From positions 953,586 to 1,017,585 of the forward strand of contig CM055750.1 of NCBI GenBank assembly GCA_029465975.1: a stretch of DNA of 64,000 nucleotides, written 5' to 3'. Positions 1-11,500 of the stretch are shown here, one piece after another. The DNA comes from Dallia pectoralis. Its lineage: Eukaryota; Chordata; Actinopteri; Esociformes; Umbridae. The position numbers and the translations under genes are program-made. How positions within the stretch are numbered: the stretch's first letter is position 1; the number at the start of each line of letters is the position of its first letter. The notes below the pieces were generated by a model, which had not been told where the DNA came from, searched no databases, and saw only the letters and a program-made list of their open reading frames with translations.

Positions 1-628
1 GCTCCAGGTTCTCTGACTTCATGCTAACATCATGCTCACACAGTCGTACCATCACAGGGGGCTCCAGGTTCTCTGACTTCATGCTAACATCATGCTAACA
101 CAGTCGTACCATCACAGGGGGCTCCAGGTTCTCTGACTTCATGCTAACATCATGCTAACACAGTCGTACCATCACAGGGGGCTCCAGGTTCTCTGACTTC
201 ATGCTAACATCATGCTAACACAGTCGTACCATCACAGGGGGCTCCAGGTTCTCTGACTTCATGCTAACATCATGACAACATCATGCTAACACAGTCTTAC
301 CATCACAGGGGGCTCCAGGTTTTCTGACTTCATGCTAACATCATGCTAACACAGCCGTACCATCACAGGGTGCTCCAGGTTCTCTGACTTCATGCTAACA
401 TTATGCTAACACAGTCGTACCATCACAGGGGGCTCCAGGTTCTCTGACTTCATGCTAACATCATGCTAACACAGTCGTACCATCACAGGGGGCTCCAGGT
501 TGTCTGACTTCATGCTAACATCATGCTAACACAGCCGTACCATCACAGGGTGCTCCAGGTTCTCTGACTTCATGCTAACATCATGCTAACACAGCCGTAC
601 CATCACAGGGTTCTCCAGGTTCTCTGAC
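1..628. repeat. 60-bp satellite array, cut by the window start
   Basis: About ten near-identical head-to-tail copies of a 60-bp unit that begins GCTCCAGGTTCTCTGACTTC. One unit near 241-309 is lengthened by an internal duplication of the CATCATG motif. Copies differ by only a few substitutions. The array presumably continues to the left and lies in an intron of rgs7bp. Confidence 0.95.
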
Positions 629-1494
629 AGGGGCCTAGGCTGTCACATGTGTGTCTCTTACTGCTTCCACATGTGGAACCAAGGCCCTATGTGTTACGTA
701 TGTAACAGATACTGAAGAATACAAATCCTGAATTTCCTTCAAAGACACTGAAAGAGCATGAATAATTGAATGGATGGATAGGTTAAAGCCAAGGGTTCAC
801 AAAGCGTCCCATTTATCCACCCGTCATCATAAAGTAAAAACATTTGTGGTGAAACTGAAGAGCCAATGCTAGATTTCTGAGTAGTTCATGCAGAAATACC
901 AGAAGAAATCACAGAGGTGTTAATCAAAGATGCTCTTAGGAACCCATGCAGAACCCTTTAAACTGAGGAACAAAAATCAGCGGGAAGTTGAATAGGGTTT
1001 ACATATAAGCCGTTAGTGCGAACACTATACAAAAGAGGTTGGGTTTATATACAGTGTCCATAGTCATGAAGATATAATACATACTCTCTATGACCAACGC
1101 TGTACCACCTCTCCAGGCACAGATATAGATCTCAGGTATAGACGACTAAGAAAACAGCTTCTAGTTTTGTGCCAACAGCCATCAAACTCCTTAGTTTCCA
1201 GCCAGCATTTGTCCATTAAGCCTAGAATGATTACATTGATTGCTCATGGTCTAATTTCCCTGACACTGTTTTTTGTTCTTACTGAGCTTTTCTCCATGTG
1301 TCCGTTAATCAACCGGTCTCAACACAAGTGGGTTCCTCTGAACATGTAATATATGGGATCAATATGATTTGGAGAGAAGAAACCACTGTCTAAAAATTAC
1401 AGTAAAGAATACAATTATTTTAGTCAACAATTGCGCTCTAGGTACAAACAAAATATGAACCCCACCCCACCCCATCTGGTTTAAAGAGAGTTGC

Positions 1495-1600
1495 CTCAAT
1501 TACGATTAGGTTAAATGCCTTGCTCAAGGGAAGAACGACATATGCCATATGTCAGTTTTGATCCAGCACCACATGCCCCTTGAAAAGCTGCCAATAACCT
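1495..1600. repeat. remnant of a common teleost dispersed repeat
   Basis: Contains TGCCTTGCTCAAGGG followed by a degenerate GATCCAGCACC segment. This resembles the widespread fish interspersed repeat with a TGCCTTGCTCAAGGGCA core. The assignment is from memory of the family, and the copy is degraded. A shorter similar fragment occurs near 20175-20200. Confidence 0.35.
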
Positions 1601-2139
1601 TTAATGATAGCTGATCATACTGTAACCAGCATTAAAATATCAAAGAAGTAATTGTCATTGCACCAAGATATCCCTGCTGTTATTTAGTCCTACAGTATTG
1701 CAGAATTCCTAATTCAGCAGCGAGGGATCTTGGTCTGTGGATATATGGACCATGTATAGAAGGTCATCACCATACTCAGAGATGAAACTGTAAAAGTATA
1801 TGAAAATCAATTGCTCTCGACTGGATATATCCTATATTATCTGCACCAGCCCCTTTCTCTCATTCACTGTTTCTCTCACTCTGTCGATTCCTCCCCCCGG
1901 TAATTCCATTACTTTGGATATTTTCCTTACCAGTTATACGCGGCAATAGCAACCCTGCAGATTAGAGCCAAATCCGCAAATAAAAGCAGACACCGAGTAG
2001 AAAAGACGTCTTTAAAAAATAAGATATAGCATTTCCCCAATAAATGTAGTGTATCAATAACTATGGAACGAGGTATTCGCGTCAGATTAAACGTTCCACT
2101 ATTCAGTGATATTTGAAAGCAAAGCACTTTCCGTGTCAG

Positions 2140-2203
2140 GTGTCCATGATACTGGCTGGTATAGATCCATGATACTGGCTGGTATAGATCCATGATACCG
2201 GCC
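2140..2203. repeat. 23-bp tandem triplication
   Basis: Nearly three copies of a 23-bp unit starting TCCATGATACTGGCTGGTAT, in rgs7bp intron 2 close to the exon 2 splice donor. Confidence 0.85.
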
Positions 2204-2244
2204 CAACACTGTCCTTCAGAACCAAGGACAGCACCGTTACTCAC

Positions 2245-2887
2245 CCAGATATGACTGACAGGCTCTGGTGGGCAGTTCTGGCCATCTCGCATCCTTTCAT
2301 TTGAGTCTTGTGCATCTCTGCCCGTAATGAGGGGCAGTCGATGGAGATCTCACCAATCGAGATGACCAGTTCACGGTACAGGGCTACAAGCGTGTTAAAG
2401 TCCTGCACGATCTGGAAATAAAAGAATGACATGATGTATTATTTAAACCTCGACTATGATGTTCTGTCCATTTAGGTACCAGTAATGCTCTTATAGGTCA
2501 GATATAGGTTAAGCAGACTGCTGTGATCATATCTCCAGCATGTGGACATTTTGCAATAAACCCATACTTGCGCCAGCAGTTGCCAGAACAACGTATTAAC
2601 ATGTATGTTAATTAGAGCAGGGTAATCAGCCGAGTGGCGGACATCTCCATGCTGTACAATGGCACAATGAATACGCATGCACTGCAGTTTCAACAATATG
2701 GGCAGCCAATCCGTGCAACGTATTACTACACCTCTATAAACAGCAAACCCTGAGACTATCAACCCATAATTACCACAAAGGTTCTGACAGACATTTACAA
2801 AATGACATTGATCCCTAGATAGGGGGGCAATTAATATCAAACACGATTATTAACACTTATATACCTACATATATATTCTACATATAT

Positions 2888-2928
<41 letters not shown>

Positions 2929-3708
2929 TACATAGTATGATATTAGGCCAACATTATGAAATGACTGAAATGAGACTATTTTGCATGTTAAATTCCGTAT
3001 TGAATTACTACAATACGGTATATGGTCGGAGATGTGCATTGGACATTAGGTTCCTCTAGATGGGACTTTTCCTATTCCATCGCTCCTGCAGCCGTCTGCT
3101 GTTCACTGATGTTTAAGAGAGCAGTGAATACTTATGGACGGTTGTGCCGACACCTGGCCGACCCTGGACCAAAACAACTCTGTAATGCAGGCGGTGTTCG
3201 GTGATCATCCCAAATCAGCATCATCCCAAATCAGCATCATCCCAAATCATCATCATCCCAAATCATCGTCATCCCAAATCATCATGGTCGGTGCTTTCAA
3301 CGGTAAAAGCACCCAAATGCAAATTGCAATCGGTGACAAAGAACCGGTGAAACCGACTGGTTCATTTGTCTATCAGGAATAATAACAATGCAAACAATCA
3401 CATAAGAGTGTACATGTGACATGTGTTGCACTTTAAATAGCCCAAATCACCGCAAATAAACCAAAGCAGTTCAACCAACACATAAAGAGCAGGTGTTTAA
3501 AGGCACCAGTTCAGCTGGAGCATCTCCTATTAACGGGTCTCGGGTTCTCCAGGTCCATACGTACCATTCTGCAGTCTGATACCCCCCGCTGGGCTCTGCT
3601 CTCCGTGCTCTCTCTCCTCTCCGGGTCTCGGTAGGGAACCTTGCCGATGTGGAAGATATTCCCGGCGGATCTGGGGCGGTTCTTGCGCCCATTCAGTGCA
3701 GAACTCAT
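2245..3708 (-). CDS. rgs7bp: rgs7bp, regulator of G-protein signalling 7-binding protein (exons 1-2 only)
   Basis: Partial minus-strand gene. Exon 1 coding is 3708-3565: 48 codons starting MSSALNGRKNRP and ending at an ATG codon followed by donor GTACGT. Exon 2 is 2411-2245, after acceptor TTTCCAG, with a donor GTGAGT that interrupts a Gly codon. Exon 2 reads DFNTLVALYRELVISIG and SLRAEMHKTQMKGCEMAR, closely matching human RGS7BP. The remaining exons, including the C-terminal basic and palmitoylated membrane anchor, lie beyond the left edge. Known role of the family: it binds R7 RGS-Gbeta5 complexes and places them at the plasma membrane, speeding the shut-off of Gi/o signalling in neurons. 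The gene is divergent from the phosphoesterase gene, about 1.9 kb away, and is a synteny neighbour of rnf180 and htr1a. The N-terminus is the least conserved part, but the start matches the family's usual MSSA. Confidence 0.93.
2889..2926. repeat. (AT)n microsatellite
   Basis: Uninterrupted alternating TA of about 37 bp in rgs7bp intron 1, flanked by TATCCTA motifs. Confidence 0.95.
3203..3286. repeat. 14-15-bp ATCATCCCAAATCA repeat
   Basis: About six copies of ATCATCCCAAATCA with small substitutions, in rgs7bp intron 1. The short open frames across it are repeat artefacts. Confidence 0.9.
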
Positions 3709-4015
3709 GCATACACATCCACTAATAAAACGGCTTTAATACAGAATGTAATGGGTCGATATCCCGTTAAACACCAGCAGATATTCACCGATATCCCGTG
3801 TTTAACCGGATACCCTTAAGATAGACAGCTTATCTGAGTTATAGTGCTGTTAACTCTCCTCTCCACTGTCGAAGAAAAAGATGATATATTTTCCAGCGGA
3901 CCCAAAGAGCGCAGGAGCACCGGATGAGCGCTCGCGATTCCTCTCCGCATTGCCTCCACTGCAAAGGAGGTGCGAGTCACCTTCACCACTACTGCCAGTT
4001 ACTGGTGTAGGTAGC

Positions 4016-4409
4016 CTGTACACACCCGATACACACCCGCTACACACCCTATATACACACTATATACGCCCTATATACACCGGATACACACCCGATACAC
4101 ACCCGGTAAACACACGATATACACCCGATACACACCCAATACACACCCGGTAAACACCCGATACACACCCGATACACACACGATACACACCCGATATACA
4201 CCCGGTAAACACCCGATACACACCCGGTACACACACGATATACACCCGATATACACCCGATACCCACCCGATACACACCCGATATACACTCGATACACAC
4301 CCGATACACACCCGATATACACTCGATACACACCCGATACACACCCGACCCACACCCGGTACACACCCGATACACACCCGATACACACCCGACCCACACA
4401 CGATACACA
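4016..4409. repeat. CGATACACACC-type short tandem array
   Basis: Long run of 10-12-bp units such as CGATACACACC, CGGTAAACACC and CGATATACACC. The units are interleaved irregularly, so three minus-strand frames stay open (VYRVCIGCVSG-like). These are not genes. Confidence 0.93.
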
Positions 4410-4737
4410 CCCCAGACATATAACCTATAGGCTCCAGGAAAATACATTCATTCATTATATATTATATCATTATATATTGTAAGCATAGACCCGTTTAGGC
4501 AGAACATGAAAAACAGCAACTTATTGTATAAGACAAAAGTATAGGCCTAATCTATTTAAGAAAGTTTACAGACAAGGCATAATTTCTTTTTAGGGATATG
4601 CCTAATTAACGTGTGTTTCTAAATGTCATCTCAATGAGGTGCAACTTTGTGTCTAAATATATTAGATTGAGTTAAGAAGTGCGGAAATCTATCGTTTTAT
4701 TCGACACAAGTCACAACTGCCTGTGTTGATTTAGTTT

Positions 4738-5412
4738 TAGTGATTAATTATTATACCGGGTTATAATATCTGGTATTAATTATTATACCGAGTTATAATG
4801 TCTGGTATTAAATAGGCTATTATACCGGGTTGTAATGTCTGGTAGCCTAATAAGTACCGGGTTATAATGTCTGGTATTAAGTATTATACCTGGTTATAAT
4901 GTCTGGTATTAATTATTATACCGGGTTATAATGTCTGGTATTATTATTATACCGGGTTATAATGTCTGGTATTAATTATTATACCGGGTTATAATGTCTG
5001 GTATTATTTATTATACCTGGTTATAATGTCTGGTATTAATTATTATACCGGGTTATAATGTCTGGTATTATTTATTATACCGGGTTATAATGTCTGTTAT
5101 TAATTATTATACCGGGTTATAATGTCTGGTATTAATTATTATACCGGGTTATAATGTCTGGTATTATTTATTATACCGGGTTATAATGTCTGTTATTAAT
5201 TATTATACCGGGTTATAATGTCTGGTATTAATTATTATACCGGGTTATAATGTCTGTTATTAATTATTATACCGGGTTATAATGTCTGGTATTAATTATT
5301 ATACCGGGTTATAATGTCTGTTATTAATTATTATACCGGGTTATAATGTCTGGTATTAATTATTATACCGGGTTATAATGTCTGTTATTAATTATTATAC
5401 CGGGTTATAATG
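4738..5412. repeat. 32-bp minisatellite
   Basis: About 21 copies of a 31-32-bp AT-rich unit centred on TATACCGGGTTATAATGTCT. Later copies alternate between GTCTGGTATTA and GTCTGTTATTA, giving a two-unit higher-order pattern. It ends about 160 bp before the start codon of the phosphoesterase gene and so sits in its promoter-proximal region. Confidence 0.94.
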
Positions 5413-5574
5413 TCTTTCTGCGCCTCGAGCTGTTCTGCATGAGCGACCGTTTATCTCCAAGGAGACACGCTAAGGGTGGCAAAATAGACAGTTCTGAGAT
5501 CAGATCAGCAATTAGCAATAGAGATCATATTTGCAATTAGCAAAAACAATTAGCAATAATACATCTTAATAAAA

Positions 5575-8500
5575 ATGGATGACAAGTGTTCAAGTTTAAA
5601 GAAAGCTGTACTGTGCAGCAAACCACAGTTAGTTCTGACAATATTACACTTTAACGACGTGTACGAAGTTGAAGCCAGACCAGAAGAGCCTGTGGGGGGA
5701 GCCGCAAGGTAATATTATATAGTAAATAATATATAGTATATAATAATAATATAATAATATATAGTATATACGTATATACTAATAATATTATATAGTATAT
5801 AAAGCCAGACCAGAAGAGCCTGTGGGGGGAGCCGCAAGGTAATATTATATAGTAAATAATATATAGTATATAATAATAATATAATAATATATAGTATATA
5901 GTATATATTAATAATATAATAATATAAAATATTATATAGTATATAAAGCCAGACCAGAAGAGCCTTTGGGGGAGCCGCAAGGTAATATTATATAATAAAT
6001 AATATATAGTATATGATAATAACATAATAACATATAGTATATACGTATATAATAATAATATAATAATATATAATATTATATAGTATATAAAGCCAGACCA
6101 GAAGAGCCTCTGGGGGGAGCCGCAAGGTAATATTATATAATAAATAATATATAGTATATAATAATAATATACGTATATAATAATAATATAATAATATATA
6201 ATATTATATAGTATATTAAGCCAGACCAGAAGAGCCGGTGGGGGGAGCCGCAAGGTAACCATATAGTATAATAAATAATATATACGTTTATAATAATATA
6301 TAGTATATAAGCATACAATAATAATAATATATAGTATACAAAGCCAGACCAGCAGAGCCTGTGGGGGGAGCCGCAAGGTAACCATATAATAAATAATATA
6401 TAGCATATAATAATAATATAATAAATAGTATATACGCATATAATAATAATAATTTAATAATATATAGTATATATGTATATAATAATAATATAATATAATA
6501 ATATATAATAATATATAGCATATAATAATAATATAATAAATAGTATATACGCATATAATAATAATAATTTAATAATATATAGTATATATGTATATAATAA
6601 TAATATAATATAATAATATATAATAATATATAGTATATAAAGCCAGACCAGAAGAGCCTGTGGGAGGAGCTGCAAGGTAACCATATAATAAATAATATAT
6701 ATAATAATAATATAATAATATATAGTATATAAGTATACAATAATAATATATAGTATATAAGTATATAATAATAATATATAGTATATAAGTATGTAATAAT
6801 ATAATATAATAATATATAGTATATAAAGCCAGACCAGAAGAGCCTGCGGGGGGAGCTGCAAGGTAACCGTATATAATAATATATAGTATATAAGTATATA
6901 ATAATAATATAGTATAATATAATATAGTATATAATGATAATATAATAATATATAGTATAATAAATAATACATAGTATAATAAAATATAGTATATAATAAT
7001 ATAATAATATATATTGTAATAATATAATAATATATATATTATTATATATATATATAGTATATACATATATAATAATAATATAATAATAAATAGTATATAA
7101 ATAATATATAGTATAATAAATAAATGGCTTGTATACTATACTATATATATACCGTATATTATAGAGAAAATAAATGACCTGTATACTATCTATATATATA
7201 CACGGTATATTATAGCAGAAATAAATGGCTTGTATACTATCTATATATATATATATACGGTATATTATAGAGAAAATAAATGACCTGTATACTATCTATA
7301 TATATATATATACGGTATATTATAGAGAAAATAAATGACCTGTATACTATCTATATATATATACGATATATTATAGCACAAATAAATGACCTGTATTCTA
7401 TCTATATATATATACGATATATTATAGCACAAATAAATGACCTATATACTATCTATATATATATACGGTATATTATAGAGAAAATAAATGACCTGTATAC
7501 TATCTATATATATATATATATACGATATATTATAGCACAAATAAATGACCTGTATACTATCTATATATATATACGATATATTATAGCACAAATAAATGAC
7601 CTGTATACTATCTATATATATATACGATATATTATAGCACAAATAAATGGCCTGTACACTATCTATATATATATACGGTATATTATAGAGAAAATAAATG
7701 ACCTGTATACTATCTATATATATATATATACGATATATTATAGCACAAATAAATGACCTGTATACTATCTATATATATATACGATATATTATAGCACAAA
7801 TAAATGACCTGTATACTATCTATATATATATACGATATATTATAGCACAAATAAATGACCTGTATACTATCTATATATATATACGATATATTATAGCACA
7901 AATAAATGGCCTGTACACTATCTATATATATATACGGTATATTATAGCAGAAATAAATGGCCTGTACACTATCTATATATATATACGGTATATTATAGCA
8001 GAAATAAATGGCCTGTACACTATCTATATATATATACGGTATATTATAGAGAAAATAAATGACCTGTATACTATCTATATATATATACGATATATTATAG
8101 CACAAATAAATGGCCTGTATTCTATCTATATATATATACGGTATATTATAGCAGAAATAAATGGCTTGCGTTATTCTAAACGTCAGTTGACTTGATCCAG
8201 CTTGACTGAAGCAGGATTAAACTTCATTCCTTTCATGGCCGGGTTGCCTTTGCATACATTTACAATCTCACTACAGTTCTGTACTAAAATGAAATATTAT
8301 TTTTGTTTTTCCCCCACCAGATTTGCCACTGCTATAAAAAACTTCCAGTCTCTGAATCCTCTTGTAGTTTTTAGTGGTGACTGTCTGAGTCCCTCCTTGC
8401 TAAGCACTGTTACCAAAGGCAAGCATATGGTAGATGTCCTGAATACATTTGGAATCCACTGTGCGATGTTTGGTAAGGATTTAACGCCAGACATGCAGTT

Positions 8501-11500
8501 CCTAACTCTGTCTTTGTACACAGATAGTCCATGAAGGATCCAGTGTCTTTGAACACAGATATATCTATCATGATAAATATCTGACAAATCAAATACACTC
8601 AAGAATATTTTTGTTCTTTTTTAAAAGGCAATCATGAGTTTGACTTCGGCGTGGACCACTTGGAGGAGCAGATAAAAACCATGTCCTTCCCATGGCTACT
8701 CAGCAACGTGTACGACAGGTCCGTTTGAAATTAGATGCCATAACACAACACGTGCGCTGTATCACTCAAATTCAAATAAATATTCAGTCAACGATTGTTC
8801 GCTCTAAGGTTCACTAGTGAAACACTGGGCCATGGCGTGGTCAGCGCCATTATCCAAAGGAATGGCCTGAAAATCGGCGTTATGGGGCTCGCAGAGGAGG
8901 AATGGCTGGATTCACTGGGTACTGTTGACAAGAACGACATCAACTTTATAGACTATGTGGAGAGAGCCGACCAGCTGTCTGCTGAACTCAGGGACAAAGG
9001 GGCAGACCTGGTCATCGCCCTCACACACATGAGGTGGCGGAACGATATCCGGTTAGCTTTCGAGTCCAAAGGATTGGACCTGATCCTGGGAGGACACGAC
9101 CACGAGTACGGCGTCCTGGAGGTTAACGGGATTCTGATCGTGAAGAGTGGCTCGGAGTTCAGATACCTCTCCAAGATTGATGTTGTGATGGACCAGGATG
9201 GGGTGCTTCACTACAGCTGTGAAAAGGTTGTCATCACAAAAGAGCTCCAGGAAGATGATGAAGTTAAAACCATTCTCCGAGGGTACACAGATAATATTCA
9301 GGTGAGTTATATTTGTTTAGTAATGAGTAATGTGTGTTGTGGATTCTAGCCAATCCAGGTGCTACAACTCTTCTGTTTTATATATGTACAGTGGTTTAAA
9401 TATGTATTTGGAAAGTGAAGACATTTTTCTTTGGCTCTACACTCTAAAAGTTTGGATTTTAAATCAATGAATTAATATTATCTTAAAATGTATACATGCT
9501 GAATTTATATTTGACTCTATTTGTGTTCATGTTGGGTTCACTATATTAAAATGACAACATTTATTTATCCATAATCCCCTAATTGTTTAGTCAGGAATCT
9601 CTGCATTGCGTTTGCTTTTGGACTCCGCCATTGGTGCTCTGATAGGAGAAAACAAATAACAATGGCTTTGTAAACTGTGATACCAAATACATTAGTCAAT
9701 TTCAACTCAAATCAATTTGATTCATTTGAAGAAGGAAGTTCCAGTACCTGTTCCTTGTAGTTCCAGTACCTGTTCCTTGTAGTTCCAGTACCTGTTCCTT
9801 GTAGTTCCAGTACCTGTTCCTTGTAGTTCCAGTACCTGTTCCTTGAATTCAAATCAAACCTTTTTGACTATAGATCCAAATTGTGAATAAATATTACAGC
9901 GTGTTCTGCATATCTTTGTGTCCCAGCATATGCTTGGAGAGCTCCTGTGTCACACAGAGGTGGCTTTGGATGGACGCTACTCCTCTGTTAGACGAGCAGA
10001 GTGCAGCCTGGGTAATCTAGTCACCAATGCCATGCTGGAGGCGACGCACGCCCAAGTGGCGTTACTAAACTCAGGTTGTCATGCTTTACATTTATTTGAA
10101 CGTTTCCGTCCCAGGCATAGTTTGGCAAAATGTATGCATTTTTGTACATTTGTAAATGTACAGTTTGGCACTTAGATTAGAAAACATCTATCCAACTATA
10201 AATGTGTTTAGGTACTCTGCGTTCTGACCGCGTACACCCGGTCGGGCCTCTGACCATGCATGACCTGCTCCAGATCCTGCCCATGAGGGACCACGTGTTG
10301 GTTGTGGAGGCCACAGGTCAGCTGCTCCTGGACGGCCTAGAGAATGGAGTCAGCAGCTACCCTGCTCTGGATGGAAGGTTACGTTACATGGTTATGTTTC
10401 ACACAGCATTATCATAGACACAGGGTTTGTTACATGGTTATGTTTCACACAGCATTATCATAGACACAGGGTTTGTTACATGGTTATGTTTCACACAGCA
10501 TTATCATAGACACAGGGTTTGTTACATGGTTATATTTCACACAGCATTATCATAGACACAGGGTTTGTTACATGGTTATATTTCACACAGCATTATCATA
10601 GACACAGGGTTTGTTACATGGTTATGTTTCACACAGCATTATCATAGACACAGGGTTTGTTACATGGTTATGTTTCACACAGCATTATCATAGACACAGG
10701 GTTTGTTACATGGTTATATTTCACACAGCATTATCATAGACACAGGGTTTGTTACATGGTTATGTTTCACACAGAATTATCATAGACACAGGGTTTGTTA
10801 CATGGTTATATTTCACACAGCATTATTATAGACACAGGGTTTGTTACATGGTTATATTTCACACAGCATTATCATAGACACAGGGTTTGTTACATGGTTA
10901 TATTTCACACAGCATTATCATAGACACAGGGTTTGTTACATGGTTATATTTCACACAGCATTATTATAGACACAGGGTTTGTTACATGGTTATATTTCAC
11001 ACAGCATTATCATAGACACAGGGTTTGTTACATGGTTATATTTCACACAGCATTATTATAGACACAGGGTTTGTTACATGGTTATATTTCACACAGCATT
11101 ATTATAGACACAGGGTTTGTTACATGGTTATATTTCACACAGCATTATCATAGACACAGGGTTTGTTACATGGTTATATTTCACACAGCATTATTATAGA
11201 CACAGGGTTTGTTACATGGTTATATTTCACACAGCATTATTATAGACACAGGGTTTGTTACATGGTTATATTTCACACAGCATTATCATAGACACAGGGT
11301 TTGTTACATGGTTATATTTCACACAGAATTATCATAGACACAGGGTTTGTTACATGGTTATATTTCACACAGCATTATCATAGACACAGGGTTTGTTACA
11401 TGGTTATATTTCACACAGAATTATCATAGACACAGGGTTTGTTACATGGTTATATTTCACACAGAATTATCATAGACACAGGGTTTTGAAGTACTTTTCC

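Larger units (their letters stand above)
629..2244. other. rgs7bp intron 2 (part), no further exon seen
   Basis: Unique AT-rich sequence downstream, in minus-strand sense, of rgs7bp exon 2. I looked on the minus strand for the next exon, which should follow an intron interrupting a Gly codon, and did not see one. It should lie left of the window. Confidence 0.6.
3709..5574. other. divergent intergenic region between rgs7bp and the phosphoesterase gene
   Basis: This spacer should contain both promoters and the 5' untranslated exons of two oppositely oriented genes. Apart from two minisatellites it holds unique sequence at 3709-4015, 4410-4737 and 5413-5574. I see no obvious TATA box at a convincing distance from either start codon. 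Confidence 0.6.

Noticed and set aside
7280..8195. 158- and 165-residue IYIYIRYII frames as membrane proteins
   Set aside because: Hydrophobic-looking only because the 51-bp AT-rich unit is 17 codons long. It is within intron 1.
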